This document shows positions 32,365-43,572 of a stretch of 64,000 nt of DNA, in pieces (position 1 is the first letter of the stretch; every line of letters starts with the position of its first letter). The translations under genes were made by a program, and so were the position numbers. Below the pieces are notes generated by a model. That model did not search any database, was not told the origin of the DNA, and saw only the letters and a program-made list of their open reading frames with translations. The stretch comes from Lineus longissimus (taxonomy: Eukaryota; Nemertea; Pilidiophora; Heteronemertea; Lineidae): assembly GCF_910592395.1 (NCBI RefSeq), contig NC_088320.1, positions 11,654,501 to 11,718,500 of the forward strand, given 5' to 3'.

Positions 32365-34423
32365 CAGGGTGTCCATGAAAAAAGTCCAACTGACATATTG
32401 GCTTCTGCTGGTTTTAGGGACTGACCTGCCCTTTAAAAGTGAGGCACTGCTCAGGGAGGTAATGGAGCATGTCTTCGGGTCTTATCATCCCTTACCAGCT
32501 TCGGGCTTTCAAAGATACTTTTCAGTGCGAAATTGGTAAGAATGAGAAGTTGTCCGTCACATATCGGGAGACAAAACCGAACATCCCTCTGAATACAGTC
32601 TTGTCCGAAGTGATCAGTGAAGGAAAAAAAAAGAACGATGCGAATCCCGATTAAAATTTTTTTTTTCAAAGCTAAAGATACACATTATTAGATTGTCCAG
32701 CTTTCAGAATCGTACCCACAATCATTCACAACACCCACAGTCAATTCAATTCCATCACAATGTCCTCCTCGACTACATTCACGAACTCTGGTCCATCCAC
32801 GGAGTCTCCTCTTCTTCCTCCAAGATAGCATGTGGTCCAGCTTCGGTTTGTCTTGGTCGAAACGATGCTTTAAATCAGCTGACGATAACGACCTCATCAA
32901 CACCATCCCAGGCATCTCTGATGATGTTGGTCACGTCTCTCAGGCCGATTTGAGGGCAGTCTCCTCGTTCGTCCGTGTGGTCCTTCTTCCACGATTTCCA
33001 TTGTCGCCGTACGTGACATTTGAAGGACTTCATGACTGCAACGTCTAACGGTTGTACGAGGGATGTGCAACCAGCAGGTACGTAATCCAGACTGCCTCTC
33101 ATGTCGCGGACTCTCGCCCGGAAGTTCTCTGTCCGGTGGACCCGATAATGATCAACGATTAACAGGAACTGGTCGATCTCGTTGTCGGTGACGTAGGGTG
33201 ATAGGACTTCATCTAACCAGTGGTGCGCCGTTTCCTCCCTCATCCAACCAGTTTCCGATTGGGTAATCTTTACATCTGCTGGTGGGTTGTCTTGGAGGAC
33301 TGCAAACACCCGGACGAAACATCTTCTGGGGAAAGTGATGTGCGCCGGCAACTTTGCTCCAGCGGCTGCGATGCAGAGGGTGACGGTGTATCCCAGCTTC
33401 GTATTGGACCTGGATGATCGGACGTCTATGGCCTTCTCCCCCGTGGTGTTGGCCGTGTACATGGTTCTCATATCAACAGGACAAAGGTTTGGTCCATGTT
33501 AAAGAAGAACTGCATCTGTATATCAAGACGATCGATGCTCCCAGTAACCGCATCTCGGAAGGTCTGGATCCCTGCAGCAGCATCAGCGGGGACGGTCGTA
33601 GTATTCTTGGTCACCTTCCGTAGGGACACGTGGCGTCTCTTCATCAAGCACTCCACCCAGCCTATGGATGCGTTGAAATATCATAGCTGAGGGCGACAAT
33701 GCTGAATCCCTTCTCTGACATCTTGGGCTAACTCGTTCCACCAGCTTTGCCACACTACCAACGCCTTATCTTGAATGTCGAGAACGGAGACTGCGAGGCG
33801 ACGCTCTCTCATCTGCTGCAGCCATTGGTAAAGCTCGTCCTCAAAATGTGGCCATAACAGATCACGGGGCTCCATCACCGTCTTCTTCTGGCCATCACCT
33901 TGTTCTTGCTTCTGCTCGAGGTCCTCGATAGTACACCTTCTAAACGTCTCCCGGGGATGTTATAGTGGGAGGCGAACTCTCTCATACTGCGCACCGTACC
34001 GTTCACCAGTGCCTCCTTCTGGTCTCTCAGGTAGGCAAGTTTTTCTGTCGCGGTGTAGCGCGGGCGTCGTTTTCTCAGCAGCTCTACAGCATCCATTGTC
34101 GCACAGGTTGTCTGCAATGTGGGTACCCTCAGTTGGGCTTCATTTATAGGCCTAAGAGGTCCTAGAATTACACAAGAAAACCACAAATCCTAGAAACTTC
34201 GTTTCTGTTTCCACGTAGGCCTAGGGAGTCTAAATCAAAAAAGAGAGTTGTAGAAAAACTCGTTTTTCTTCGGAATTTAGCGACTACTATCATTGCCTGA
34301 ATCTCACTTTGCTTTACTAATGCAAGCATTCGTAGATTTTCCTTCAGAGTTTCAATAAGGACTTTTTTTGTTTTGGGGGGTTTGGATCAATCTAAAAGGT
34401 GCTTCATTTTATGAGACAACCTG
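32365..34423 (-). mobile_element. Pogo/Tigger-like DNA transposon (decayed)
   Basis: The left end TA|CAGGGTGTCCATGAAAAAAG and the right end (read inward on minus) TA|CAGGTTGTCTCATAAAATGA form imperfect terminal inverted repeats flanked by TA, as expected for the Tc1/mariner/pogo group. The 2059-bp element encodes a broken transposase on the minus strand. Related GTGTCC-bearing sequence also occurs just left of the element (about 32285-32345), so the left terminus may be partly duplicated. Confidence 0.8.
32875..34096 (-). pseudogene. Pogo/Tigger transposase, frameshifted
   Basis: The start ATG is at 34096. In order: an N-terminal pipsqueak-like helix-turn-helix ('YTATEKLAYLRDQ', 'FASHYNIPGRRLEGVL'); a CENP-B-type HTH ('EDELYQWLQQMRERR', 'VSVLDIQDKALVVWQ'); then the DDE_1 catalytic domain with 'FFNMDQTFV' (first Asp), 'FLLIVDHYRVH' (second Asp) and 'CTSLVQPLDVAVMKSF' (third Asp of the DDxD form). 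The reading frame changes near 33877 and 33470, and a TGA interrupts at about 33678, so no intact protein can be made. The family normally makes a protein of about 450-600 aa that cuts and pastes DNA at TA sites. Confidence 0.88.
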
Positions 34424-34449
34424 TATAAACGGTCGGCGAGTGGTCTTAC

Positions 34450-35057
34450 CATTGACGTCATTCCACATGCGCACTCATCGACCAGTAGGAAACTAACAAC
34501 ACGACCACGAGTATGAAACTGTGAGGGACTCAGAAACGGAACCTGTAGTGACATCGCCAAGGTGTTGAACGGCATAATCCAACTGTAGGATGCATGTTCT
34601 ATTCCCAATCTATATGGAATGGCGTACAGGCAGGTAAAAATGCCAGCAGAGCCATCCACAACTGCGAAGTCGAACTTCTCTTTTATCAACTTTTCAATAA
34701 GGTCGGGTTGTCAACCATGTTTTCACTATCGGTCTGGAAGATATTGAACATATTTTGCAATTTTGTGGAAGTCCCTTCTTTAGCCAAGCCCTTTTGGAAC
34801 TCAACAGTGTCCAGTTTTAATTCTTCTTCACTAGTTTTGTATCGTATGATTTTCACGCCCGACTTTAGGATATTACTGGGGACCTTCAGACCTGAGTGGA
34901 CCACTATGGGGACTTCGTGGCCATTCTTCAGAAGCCCGTCTCCGATTGAACTCAACTGCAAAACGTGGCTCTTGATCATTAGCGGCAGGAGGAGGATTTT
35001 CTTACCAAGGGAGGAGGAAGTCACCAACAGAAGGACTAGGACGAAAATTCCCTTCAT
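34450..35057 (-). CDS. UDP-glucuronosyltransferase-like first exon, frameshifted
   Basis: It starts with a hydrophobic signal peptide (MKGIFVLVLLLVTSSSLG) and the N-terminal acceptor-binding half of a UGT: 'KKILLLPLMIKSHVLQLSSI', 'LLKNGHEVPIVV', later 'KFDFAVVDGSAGIFTCLY', 'YRLGIEHASYSW' and 'LSPSQF'. The family conjugates UDP-sugars to small lipophilic compounds on the lumenal side of the ER. A one-base loss near 34686 breaks the frame between the two halves (either a pseudogenising change or a sequencing error). The exon ends at a strong donor (ATG|GTAAGA, 34450). The pogo element begins 27 bp beyond, so it lies in intron 1. The donor-binding C-terminal exons with the UGT signature were not found in the window, so the gene is partial or dead. 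Confidence 0.75.
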
Positions 35058-35371
35058 CTTGCAACTGGTGAACCTGCAAAGAACTAAGCAATAATTTTGA
35101 TGCTATACAATTTTATATCATCTTTTTCAGCACCTCGTACACAAGTTATTGTCAGGTCGTCACTGCATGTTGGTAACGCATTTAAAGGGACAACTTGGTC
35201 ATGGCATTTAGTATTGGAATAATGTTAAATTTTATCATGATATTGGTAAAGGGTTCTTCTTAACACATATAAAATTTTGTGAGGATTGATCGGCTCTAGG
35301 GGTACTTTTTTACAAAAACCAATGAACAGCCATGTACATGTAATGTACACAGTGTTTAATGCAGGGCTCTC

Positions 35372-35545
35372 GGTGATCAGTGGCAAAGTGGTTAGAGCGC
35401 CGGGCTTATAACCAGGAGGTCGTAGGTTCGATACTAAGTCGAATCAACACTGTTTCATCTGTGTGTCCTTGGGTAAGACACTTCACCCTACTTGCTTCTC
35501 TCCACCCATTAGTATAAGGGTACCAGGCTGACTTTAACTTTTTAA
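35372..35545 (+). mobile_element. tRNA-headed SINE
   Basis: A-box-like 'TGGCAAAGTGG' and B-box 'GGTTCGATAC' sit in a tRNA-like head ('AGAGCGCCGGGCTTATAA'). They are followed by the widespread 'TGTGTCCTTGGGTAAGACAC', 'TTCACCCTACTTGCTTCTC' and 'CACCCATTAGTATAAGGGTA' body found in many invertebrate SINEs. The B box has one mismatch to consensus. It is located just upstream of the UGT-like exon (which is on the opposite strand). Confidence 0.8.
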
Positions 35546-35608
35546 CTTAGCTGGCCATCACGCAGGTAAGGGGAGGAGGGCATTTGTAAATTTGCGCTCA
35601 GCTGTGTG

Positions 35609-35628
35609 ATGGGGGGGGGGGGGGGGGA
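35609..35628. repeat. Poly-G tract
   Basis: An uninterrupted run of roughly 18 G, likely polymorphic and error-prone in sequencing. A related but shorter G run lies at 26730. Confidence 0.8.
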
Positions 35629-37088
35629 AGAAGATTTAATACGTCGTAAGTACCGGTATGAAAAAGAGGCGACGTTCAGGTTAGAATTTATAGGAAGGTA
35701 TAAATATGAATTATTGCAGGGCATAATTCTAGCTCGGGTGGAGCTCAAATGTTGGTCCAACACCAGAAAAACCCGACCAACGCCGTCCGATAGAGGCCGC
35801 CAGTGTAATCAGTCACGTGCCGCCATTGACGAATCAGCTCGCAGCAATCAATCACAATGGCAGCCTCAACGAGACGGGGTGTATTCAGAGAATTACCTTC
35901 TGTGTGAGGACACCTTTGAGAGAGGACAGCATTATTTGGTCCCTTGGTCTAAATTGATATCGTATTATACCGCGGAGACACAATGTACCTCAAAAGTACG
36001 GCTCGCAGTATGTTTTGGCTAAACGATCGTACGTCTTGTGTTCGAGGACACAGGTGATCATAATCAGGACACCTCTTTATTTAGGACAGCGTCCCTGATG
36101 TCCTTGTTTGTATGCTCCCACCTGATATGACTGTTCACCAGAGGATCTAACAAATTTGCAATCAAATTACTGGAATGCCTACATCAATTTCAAACCTGGA
36201 TGCCAACAAGACCAACCTCCACCCCACCCCACCCCCACCCCACCCCCACCCCCAAGGTAGGAGAGGCCAAGACCACAGTACACCCCACACAAAATGCCCA
36301 ACTTTTTTACATTAGACAATTAGATATAGGAAAGCTACCATCAGTAATAAACTTTGGGTGCAGGGAAACTGGACTCATGCAGTCATGATTAGCATGATCA
36401 TCAAGTGAAAAATGAATTTTCAAACTTCATTTAAAATCTAGAGTGAAAAATTTAAATCTCAGTAGTATCAGAATGATGGTGTTTCACATTAGCATGAAAC
36501 AAGCACGATTTAAAACTAGGTATATTGCATAGATCAACCCCCCAAGCTCCCTAGTAACCCCTCGCAATGACCAATTCAATTTTTTGCTGTCACATCATTA
36601 AAACCTCCAATTTCGGCATGGAAGTGGACAAAGAAAAAAATGTTCCAAAACACCAGAAGCAGTGTTATTATGACTCTAGATGGTATTGCCCTCTCGCGGA
36701 TCTATCGGCAACTAAAATATTATCGCTAGAAATGCCAGTTTTTGAGCCGTAAAAACGCCTCAAAGGCTTATTTTCCTGATTTTCCCTGTTTGAACTTCAT
36801 CAATGCATGCAAAGCGGCGGTACAAAGGTGGACAAAGGTTTTTTTTGACTAAATTCACTGAAATTTCGCACAGTATTAGCTAGACATTAGAGGAAACCAA
36901 TGGGCTATCGGCAAAGTGCGTAATGCTCCCCACCGCCTGATTAACTCTTCTTTTTGAGATTGCCCTAAGCTAAGCGCACTACTGCGTTGATCGGCCGAGA
37001 TGGTAATTAGTGCGCATGCGCAAGTTCGAGGTCGGGGATTTCTGGTATTGCAAAATCTCGGCTGCCTCGGTTTTAGCCTACAATTTAG
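35629..37088. other. Intergenic; contains a (CCCCA)n microsatellite
   Basis: A CCACCCC repeat tract at about 36217-36254 is the only clear structure. Open frames around it are low complexity. No gene is supported. Confidence 0.5.
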
Positions 37089-37381
37089 TGTTATATATAA
37101 AGTTTAGACCCTTCCATGAGGAGCCTCAGCGTTAGGACCCTCCGTCACGTGACCACGTGGAAGGAGGCTGATCTCCAGGTATAAACTGGGTCAAGCGATC
37201 AGAAGTGCGCGGACCTCCGTCTCTACAGGTCACGCGTTGCCCTATCTATTGTCTATTGCTGGTCATCCGACTCTTGCCCTGATGTGGCTTCTTGTCTAGG
37301 ACATTATAGTGAATAAACTTATAACATGATAAGAGGATATTCTTAGTCTATTCGAATTCTGTTGACGATCCCAACATGACA
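37089..37381 (+). repeat. 5' LTR (293 bp)
   Basis: TGTTATATATAAAG…CCCAACATGACA, starting TGT and ending ACA. It is homologous along its length to the 3' LTR, sharing 'CCATGAGGAGCCTCAGC', 'CCGTCACGTGACCACGTGG', 'GGTATAAACTGGGTCAAGC' and 'GTGAATAAACT'. It holds a palindromic TCACGTGACCACGTGG box that could bind E-box factors, a TATAAA and an AATAAA signal. Confidence 0.88.
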
Positions 37382-37396
37382 TGGTGGAGAACCGGC
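37382..37396 (+). other. Putative tRNA primer-binding site
   Basis: TGGTGGAGAACCGGC directly follows the 5' LTR. The leading TGG pairs with the CCA tail of a tRNA, as expected for an LTR element. The exact tRNA was not identified. Confidence 0.5.
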
Positions 37397-38392
37397 TTTA
37401 TCGTAAATTTTCTCTGATCGGGACTTCGTGAATCCTCCTCTCACACGTGCTCATGTGCTATCTTCCGACTTTAGGATATTCCATCATCCTTCAAAATGCC
37501 CTCTAATGGCAAATATATTCAAGCGGAACATCTTATAACGGACTACTCTCTACTGTAGGACCGATTTTCAACTTCAACAGGCCGCCAGGTTGTATATCAC
37601 CAATTCCGTCCCGAACTCGTCATTTTAGAAACTGGTCGTGCCGATTTCTTGACGCCATATTGAGCGCCTTGCTCGATGGATTGTTATACGTCACAGCACC
37701 ACGTGATTGTGAGCGCCGCCTCTGATTGGCTCTACCGTAACTAATAACCATGCAAATCTATACGCAAACGTGTTTCATCGCCGTGGATTCAACTCTGTGA
37801 ACCCCGTTTCCGAGACACTGTAATTATTTTGACAGCCGTCACTATCTGTCTTATCAGCTGACCCTGATGTCTACACGTACCATGATATGCCAGTACCAAG
37901 TATTCTCCAAGACTTCGTCTGTTTCCTCATGATCATCATCCAAGACTGTGTTTCCTCGTAATCTTCATCCAGCTTCCAAGACTGTGTCCCTCCGTTAGTC
38001 AAGACTGTGTGTTTCATCATAATCTTCATTCAAGACTTTGCCGACTGTTAGTGATTGTGACATCACCAAGTGACATTCCAGCAGAGAATATGGATCAACT
38101 GTTCCTTAATAGACTTACATGTGATTGTTGATTTGCCTTATGATTACCATGCTGTGATAAAATTTCTTGCCCTGTTTCAGTTCACCAAGACAGCCCCTTC
38201 GCCCCTCGCCATTGAAATGTATTGTAACTGACTTTTCCGCCCATTCCAGTACATGCAACATCCTGATGTAACTAATTTTTCACCGCCATTTCAGCATTTT
38301 CTTCCAGCCAACTGAACAGTATCACCACCCCCATCCTCCAATAGAGAATTATCTTTTTCCCATAATATAATAGATTGACAACATAAACCAAA
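37397..38392 (+). other. Long untranslated leader of the LTR element
   Basis: About 1 kb without a coding frame before gag. It contains imperfect direct repeats of 'CCAAGACTGTGT' with 'TTCATCATAATCTTCAT'-type segments (37900-38040), a low-order tandem structure inside the leader. Confidence 0.55.
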
Positions 38393-39484
38393 ATGGCGTT
38401 GCGCCCCACTGATTTATTGCCTCCATACTTTGATGGTGAAGTATTAAGTCATGAACTCTCCACATCTTGGTGGCTGTCATTCCATGACTATCTTCAGGCA
38501 CATAACCTGCATGAACCAGGTGATGACGATGCTATGGACAATGTTGTGCGCCTTCTCAAGTGTCGCCTGTCTAAACATGCTCGCCTTTGGGCCGAGGACC
38601 AAGAATTTGAGGACTTGCCTGACCTCAAGGAACAATTTCTGAGTAGGTTTTCCCCTACCCACCCCCACTTTGCCAATGTACAGCAGTTTGAGTCGATTAC
38701 TTACACCGCAAACCAGACTGCACAACAGCACCTAAGTAAAATTAGGCTGGCTGCACTCCACATTGGGTCTGATGATAACCAGATCAAAAACAAACTGCTA
38801 CAAACCTTGCTTCCTGATTGTCAGAAAGCCGTTATCATGGCAATGGATGCTGACGACGATTCAAACGCCATCGCCGAATGTGCGCAGCGGTTCCTTGATA
38901 TCATGCCACATCGCGTACATTTCTCAACAGCAGCGGACCAAGTTCACGCCACCAATGCCACAGACCACGTCCTCCATGCCATCCTAGCCAAGTTGGACGA
39001 CCTGAAGATGGACAAAGCTTCGCCACCGCAGGCTCAGGCAGCTTTCCAAAGCCAGGACATAGACGCACCACGCAGTCCAAGACCCACATCGCCATACCCG
39101 CGATCCAGCCGCCCGTCTCGAAGCGACGACTACGCCCACAAGCAGCGAAAACGGTCGCAATCCCCAAGCCGTCCACGAACCCGTGAAAGCTACCCCTGCC
39201 ATTTTTGCGGCTGCACTGGTCATTTCTGGCGTTATTGCCACCGCTTCCAGGTTCAAGTCGCCCGAGGAGAGCTCCCCTCTGACTTCGTCCCACCAGCAGC
39301 CCGAGCAGCAAATACCAGGTTTCAACGACCACGTCCACCAAGCTACAATTATCAGCACCAGCCTACATATAGCCCGTCTGAGCAGCAGCCATATCAACAG
39401 CAAAACTACTGGGACCCTTCTGCTAACAACAATCAAGGACAACAACAGACGACCAACTATACTAGTTATCAGCCACATTTTTAG
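38393..39484 (+). CDS. gag: Gag polyprotein of Ty3/gypsy element (363 aa)
   Basis: An intact frame beginning ATGGCG in good context. The N-terminal half is a capsid-like retrotransposon gag domain ('LPPYFDGE', 'WWLSFHDYL', 'LKEQFLSRFSP', 'AQQHLSKI', 'LLQTLLPDCQKAV'). A basic, Ser/Arg-rich linker leads to a zinc knuckle, CHFCGCTGHFWRYC (C-x2-C-x4-H-x4-C), and a Gln/Tyr/Pro-rich tail. It would assemble the particle and bind the element's RNA. It is the best preserved gene in this element. The pol frame lies in another register after a gap containing a TGA. Confidence 0.88.
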   Translation: MALRPTDLLPPYFDGEVLSHELSTSWWLSFHDYLQAHNLHEPGDDDAMDNVVRLLKCRLSKHARLWAEDQEFEDLPDLKEQFLSRFSPTHPHFANVQQFESITYTANQTAQQHLSKIRLAALHIGSDDNQIKNKLLQTLLPDCQKAVIMAMDADDDSNAIAECAQRFLDIMPHRVHFSTAADQVHATNATDHVLHAILAKLDDLKMDKASPPQAQAAFQSQDIDAPRSPRPTSPYPRSSRPSRSDDYAHKQRKRSQSPSRPRTRESYPCHFCGCTGHFWRYCHRFQVQVARGELPSDFVPPAARAANTRFQRPRPPSYNYQHQPTYSPSEQQPYQQQNYWDPSANNNQGQQQTTNYTSYQPHF

Positions 39485-39602
39485 ATAGGGGACGGTCAAC
39501 AGGCTATATTGTGTCGCCCCCTAGTTGTAACAATGTTTTAAATAATAATCCTGTACATTCTTCATCCCATGAATCTGAATACTTGGGACCAGAGCCAATT
39601 GA

Positions 39603-40973
39603 TCTAAACTCACTACACAAAATTATGTAAAAGGCTACCTCCCAGATAAGCAGGGATTAGTAATTGTTGTTGACTCAGGTGCAACACGCACTTTAGTTTC
39701 TGGTTCATCTGTCAACAAGTCTCCTTATCTTTCAAAATTGCCCAAGATGGACATTGATCCAATACATTTTCGCATAGGAAACGGTGAATTCTTGCATGCC
39801 ACAAAGGCTATAAATATTGAGCTTCTTATCCAAGGTCATAAGCTCCGCATTCATGCTGTTGTTGCAGACAACCTTACCGGACCAGATTTGCTTTTGGGTG
39901 CTCGGACCCTGTCGGAATTGAATGGTACACTTGACTTTTCAACCAGTACCTTAACTGTCAGACCCAGGCGTATCCAGTTCACCCCTGCACAGACAGTGAC
40001 TTTGAGACCAGGTCAGACTAGGAGTATTGTAGTCAAAGGCAAAGTTCCTAAGTTGCTCAAGCATACTGAGGTTTTGCTGCAGCCTACCGAGCAGTTCAGC
40101 AAATATTGTCCATCATACATGTTGGTAAAGCTCAGGAAAAGTGCAGCCATTATTCGGGTTACGAACAATTCCAAGAAAAATGTCACTTTCCGTGGTAATC
40201 TTCCTGTTGTGTTTACTGATTTGTCAGATCATATTCATGCCACCCACTTAGTCCCTCGTGGCTCTTTGAATAATAGGGTCACACGCGAACAGTGCGTATC
40301 TGACCTTCATTATAAAAATCTGCTTACGTACCCTCACCTGGATATTGATGATCCCATCTCCAAGTTGTCACCCCAGGATATAATTGAGCAGCAAATCTCG
40401 CTGCAAGATAGCACTCTTAGTGCGGATGAGAAGCAGCACTTGTATGAGCTTCTTCTACGGAACAAAGAGGCATTCAGCCTATACGGCGAAATTGGCACGT
40501 GCCCCAATTTTGAAGTGGACATCCAATTGAAGGATGACAGTCCATTTTTCGTCCGCCCGTATCCTATCCCAGAGAAAAATCGCAAGCAAATTGACAAAGA
40601 GTTCAATAAGCTGGTAAATCTTGGTATCTTGAAGAAAGGCTGTTCTGCCTACAGCAGCCCGGTCATGCTGATTGGCAAAAAGGGTACAACTGACAAGAGG
40701 ATAATCAGTGATTTCAGGTATTTGAATAGTCGTTGCAAAACTGTCAATCAAAATTTTGTCAGCCTACAAAGTGTTCTAGCTCGTTTAGGTCGTTCAAACT
40801 GTAAAGTTGAGCTCAAAAGCGCTTTTCACAGTCTGCCCCTCATACCTAATCAAGCTGAACTGAACAAAGTGCTAAAAGTCATCAAGCGTAAGGTCATTCG
40901 GGATTACAATTTGCCATTTGACGGTCAACAGTTTCGCATTGCCCAACAGACGTCACCATTCTTCTTCCGTTGA
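39603..40973 (+). pseudogene. pol: Protease and partial reverse transcriptase
   Basis: The frame opens after TGA (39600). The aspartic protease active site 'VVDSGATRTLV' is near residue 25, and 'GPDLLLGARTL' is the second conserved strand. The RT begins with 'YPIPEKNRKQID' and 'LVNLGILKKGCSAYSSPVML', then 'RIISDFRYLN'. Motif A reads 'VELKSAFHSL', with Glu where the catalytic Asp is expected. Soon after, normal RT sequence is lost. Where motif C would be (about 40990-41025, shifted frame) I read 'HIFNDVAIVSN', so the paired aspartates are gone as well. Much of the palm, thumb and RNase H is deleted. Non-functional. Confidence 0.85.
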
Positions 40974-41104
40974 TGTACCAGAGGAGTGTATCATATATTC
41001 AATGATGTAGCAATTGTCAGCAATTCAAAGGGAAAGTCGACAAGGACAGACCATACCATGAGCGGATTCCTGCGAGATATTGTCCATTTGAGACAATCTC
41101 ACTT

Positions 41105-42451
41105 GATTTCAAAACAATGGTTCCGTCCAGATCAGGTTACCGTAACTTAATGGTAGTAAGTTGTGCAGCAACTTGTTTTATTGTCTGTGTGCCCCTAAAG
41201 AATTTAGAGGCAGCGACAATAGCTGAAGTTCTCATTCAGCGTGTTCTGTGTGATTTTGGTATTCCCGAAGTCATTATCTGTGATGCAGCGACATCATTGA
41301 CCGGCAAGATCATTACTCTGTTGTGTGAAACTCTTAACATCTCTCAGAAAATCATTTCAGTCGGGAATCATGGTTCTCTTCATGTTGAGCGTCAAATTCA
41401 GTCCGTCGCCAATTTGATCAAGGTGAATCTCAGCCAATATGGACAAGATTGGGTTCGCTATTACAGTGTTGCTCAGTATTCATTCAACTGATTCTGCTCC
41501 AGTTACCTCGGTGGTCATTGCCCATTCTACCTTGTCTTCTTGCGTGAACCCACAGACATTACCGGACTAAATTTCAAACCAGTCTTGGGATTGTCACACT
41601 CGCAATCTGAGTATATTGAACATCTGAAAGACATATTTCAGAATGTCTCTAAGCTAATGTTACAGCTGCAAGATCATCAACAACAAACTCAGAACCAGAA
41701 GGTTGCTCAAAAGCTTCATAAGTGTCAGGTTTATGAACAAGGTCAACTGGTTTATCTGCATAAACCATCCAGCTCCTCCTTGACTGCAAACGCAAAGAAA
41801 TTCACTGCGTCTTGGGTAGGTCCTTTTGTCATTCATCAGGTTCTTGATCGCACCCACTACATCTTGTCAGACTTGGAAGGTAGAATTTTGAAGGATGTTT
41901 TTAACTTCAACCGGTTAAAACCAGCATTCTTGAAAGCTACGGATCATGAAAACATCAGCAATTTGCAAAAATTGCGACAGGCTTTGAGGTTCAATGAGAA
42001 CACTGAGGTCAAGTCGACAAACTGTACTACTGAGTACAACTTCATAGATGAGCTTGGTCAACAGCTCCCCTCCGCTCAGGATTGTGAAATGATATTCTAT
42101 GCTAAGGCAAATCCTTTGGATTTGAAGTCTTATGCGGAATGTTTGGAACACAACAATGGTTTTGCTGCGCCGTGCAAACTCTCTGATCAGCAACAACAAA
42201 CATTGTTAAAGGTCTTAGAAAATGCCCCATCTTCTGAAGCTGTGTATACTGTTGAAAGAGCTAGGTTCAAAGGAGCCAACATACAGCTCTTATTGTCTGT
42301 CCCATTGCGTGACAAGCCATACAGATTTCGGTGGGATCCGCAGTGTGATATCAACTGCCCACAAGTAGTTGAAGCCATCCTGGATCCAGACAATCGAGTC
42401 AGATGTCTTGGATCGCCTCAAAACTTGATCAAGCACCTGTATTCTTTGTAA
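41105..42451 (+). pseudogene. Integrase core with GPY/F module and long C-terminal tail
   Basis: The integrase core keeps its three acidic residues: Asp in 'SLDFKTM' (41105), Asp in 'VIICDAATSLTG' and Glu in 'SLHVERQIQS'. The zinc-binding N-terminal part is missing. A TGA at 41489 interrupts the frame, which then resumes in the same register ('HCPFYLVFLREP'). A GPY/F-type module follows ('FTASWVGPFVIHQVL', 'YILSDLEGRILKDVFN'). Beyond it lie about 170 residues of well-formed sequence ('SYAECLEHNNGFAAPC', 'YTVERARFKGANIQLLL', 'PQVVEAILDPDNRVR') with no domain I recognise. The family inserts element DNA into the genome; this copy is inactive. Confidence 0.82.
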
Positions 42452-43572
42452 GTGATACAATATTTACAACGGTGCATACAAGTATTCGTATGGTAGAGAA
42501 ACCATGCATGTGTATAATCTTCAAGGTATTCATATCGGTGAGAAAACCATCAGGTTTTTGTTATTTTTTCATGTAGACTTTTTGAAGTCATTAGTGAGGT
42601 ATAAATTTGCCTTTTGTGGTTATAGGGTTGTTCTTCTTCCACAATTGTGTGCGAGCAGTGCTCATTATTCAAAGTTCAGTACAAAAAAATAGTTTTATTG
42701 GTGAACAATGGAGTCATAACTTTTCAAGTCAATGCCTTGATACCTGTGCGTATACAAAGCTTTGCTCGGTCATAAATGAGGATCGAATGTACACACAGGT
42801 GTGCTCCAACTACTGAATAAAAATATCATAATTACTTCATTAAAAATAAATGGCCAAATTTTAATGGTAATTTGAGTACGTAGCATCATTTCGCCTCACT
42901 ATGAAGCGTGTTTGTGGATTTGTGAGTATAAATGTGTAATATTTTTGGAGCATAGTGTTTTGGTATTTTTTTCATTGCATTATTTGGGCCAAGTGCCAAA
43001 AATTCTGTCTAACAATGCACTCAATGTTGTTTCTAGGATTCAGTTCCAGGAAAGTCATGTGATGTCAATATTGACATTCCTTAAAGTACATTGTGTACAT
43101 TAGCCATAGCCACCATACATTTGTACACAGTCACTATGGTTACACTGATGCATAGACATTAGAATGACAGTGCATTCTTTGATGATCATTGTTGTTGTTC
43201 TCGCGCAGAACTGTGTTTAAAATTAAACTTTGTGCAATTATTGGTGAATTTGTACAAACTTTTGAGAAGTTTTTAGTAGAAATTTCTCATCTTTCGGCAA
43301 TGTCTGTTGTCAAATTTTTTCTTTCAAATTTTTTTTAAACAACATTTTTTTGGAACAAGGCCAATCCTTTTAAGATTACAGTAGTGATACTAAGCCCTGC
43401 ATAACTAACAATTTCATTTCAGGCTAGCTGTGCTCGCTTTCGTGTGCTTTTGTGTCTACTATCTCGATGTATTCGGATGACCAGTTTAATTATGTTCCAC
43501 TGTGGAACTGCATTCTCTGACTCTGTTAAACTTAGTTGACATTAGCTCAGCATCTTAAACGTTATTACTTAA
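42452..43572 (+). other. 3' untranslated part of the LTR element
   Basis: AT-rich, with short frames only (42504-43103). No domain is recognised. Lies between the integrase tail and the duplicated 3' end. Confidence 0.5.

Noticed and set aside
35372-35450. Functional tRNA gene
   Set aside because: The tRNA-like head is followed directly by a typical SINE body, and its stems are degraded.
38477-39499. Antisense genes over gag
   Set aside because: Open antisense frames are shadows of the well-supported gag coding sequence.
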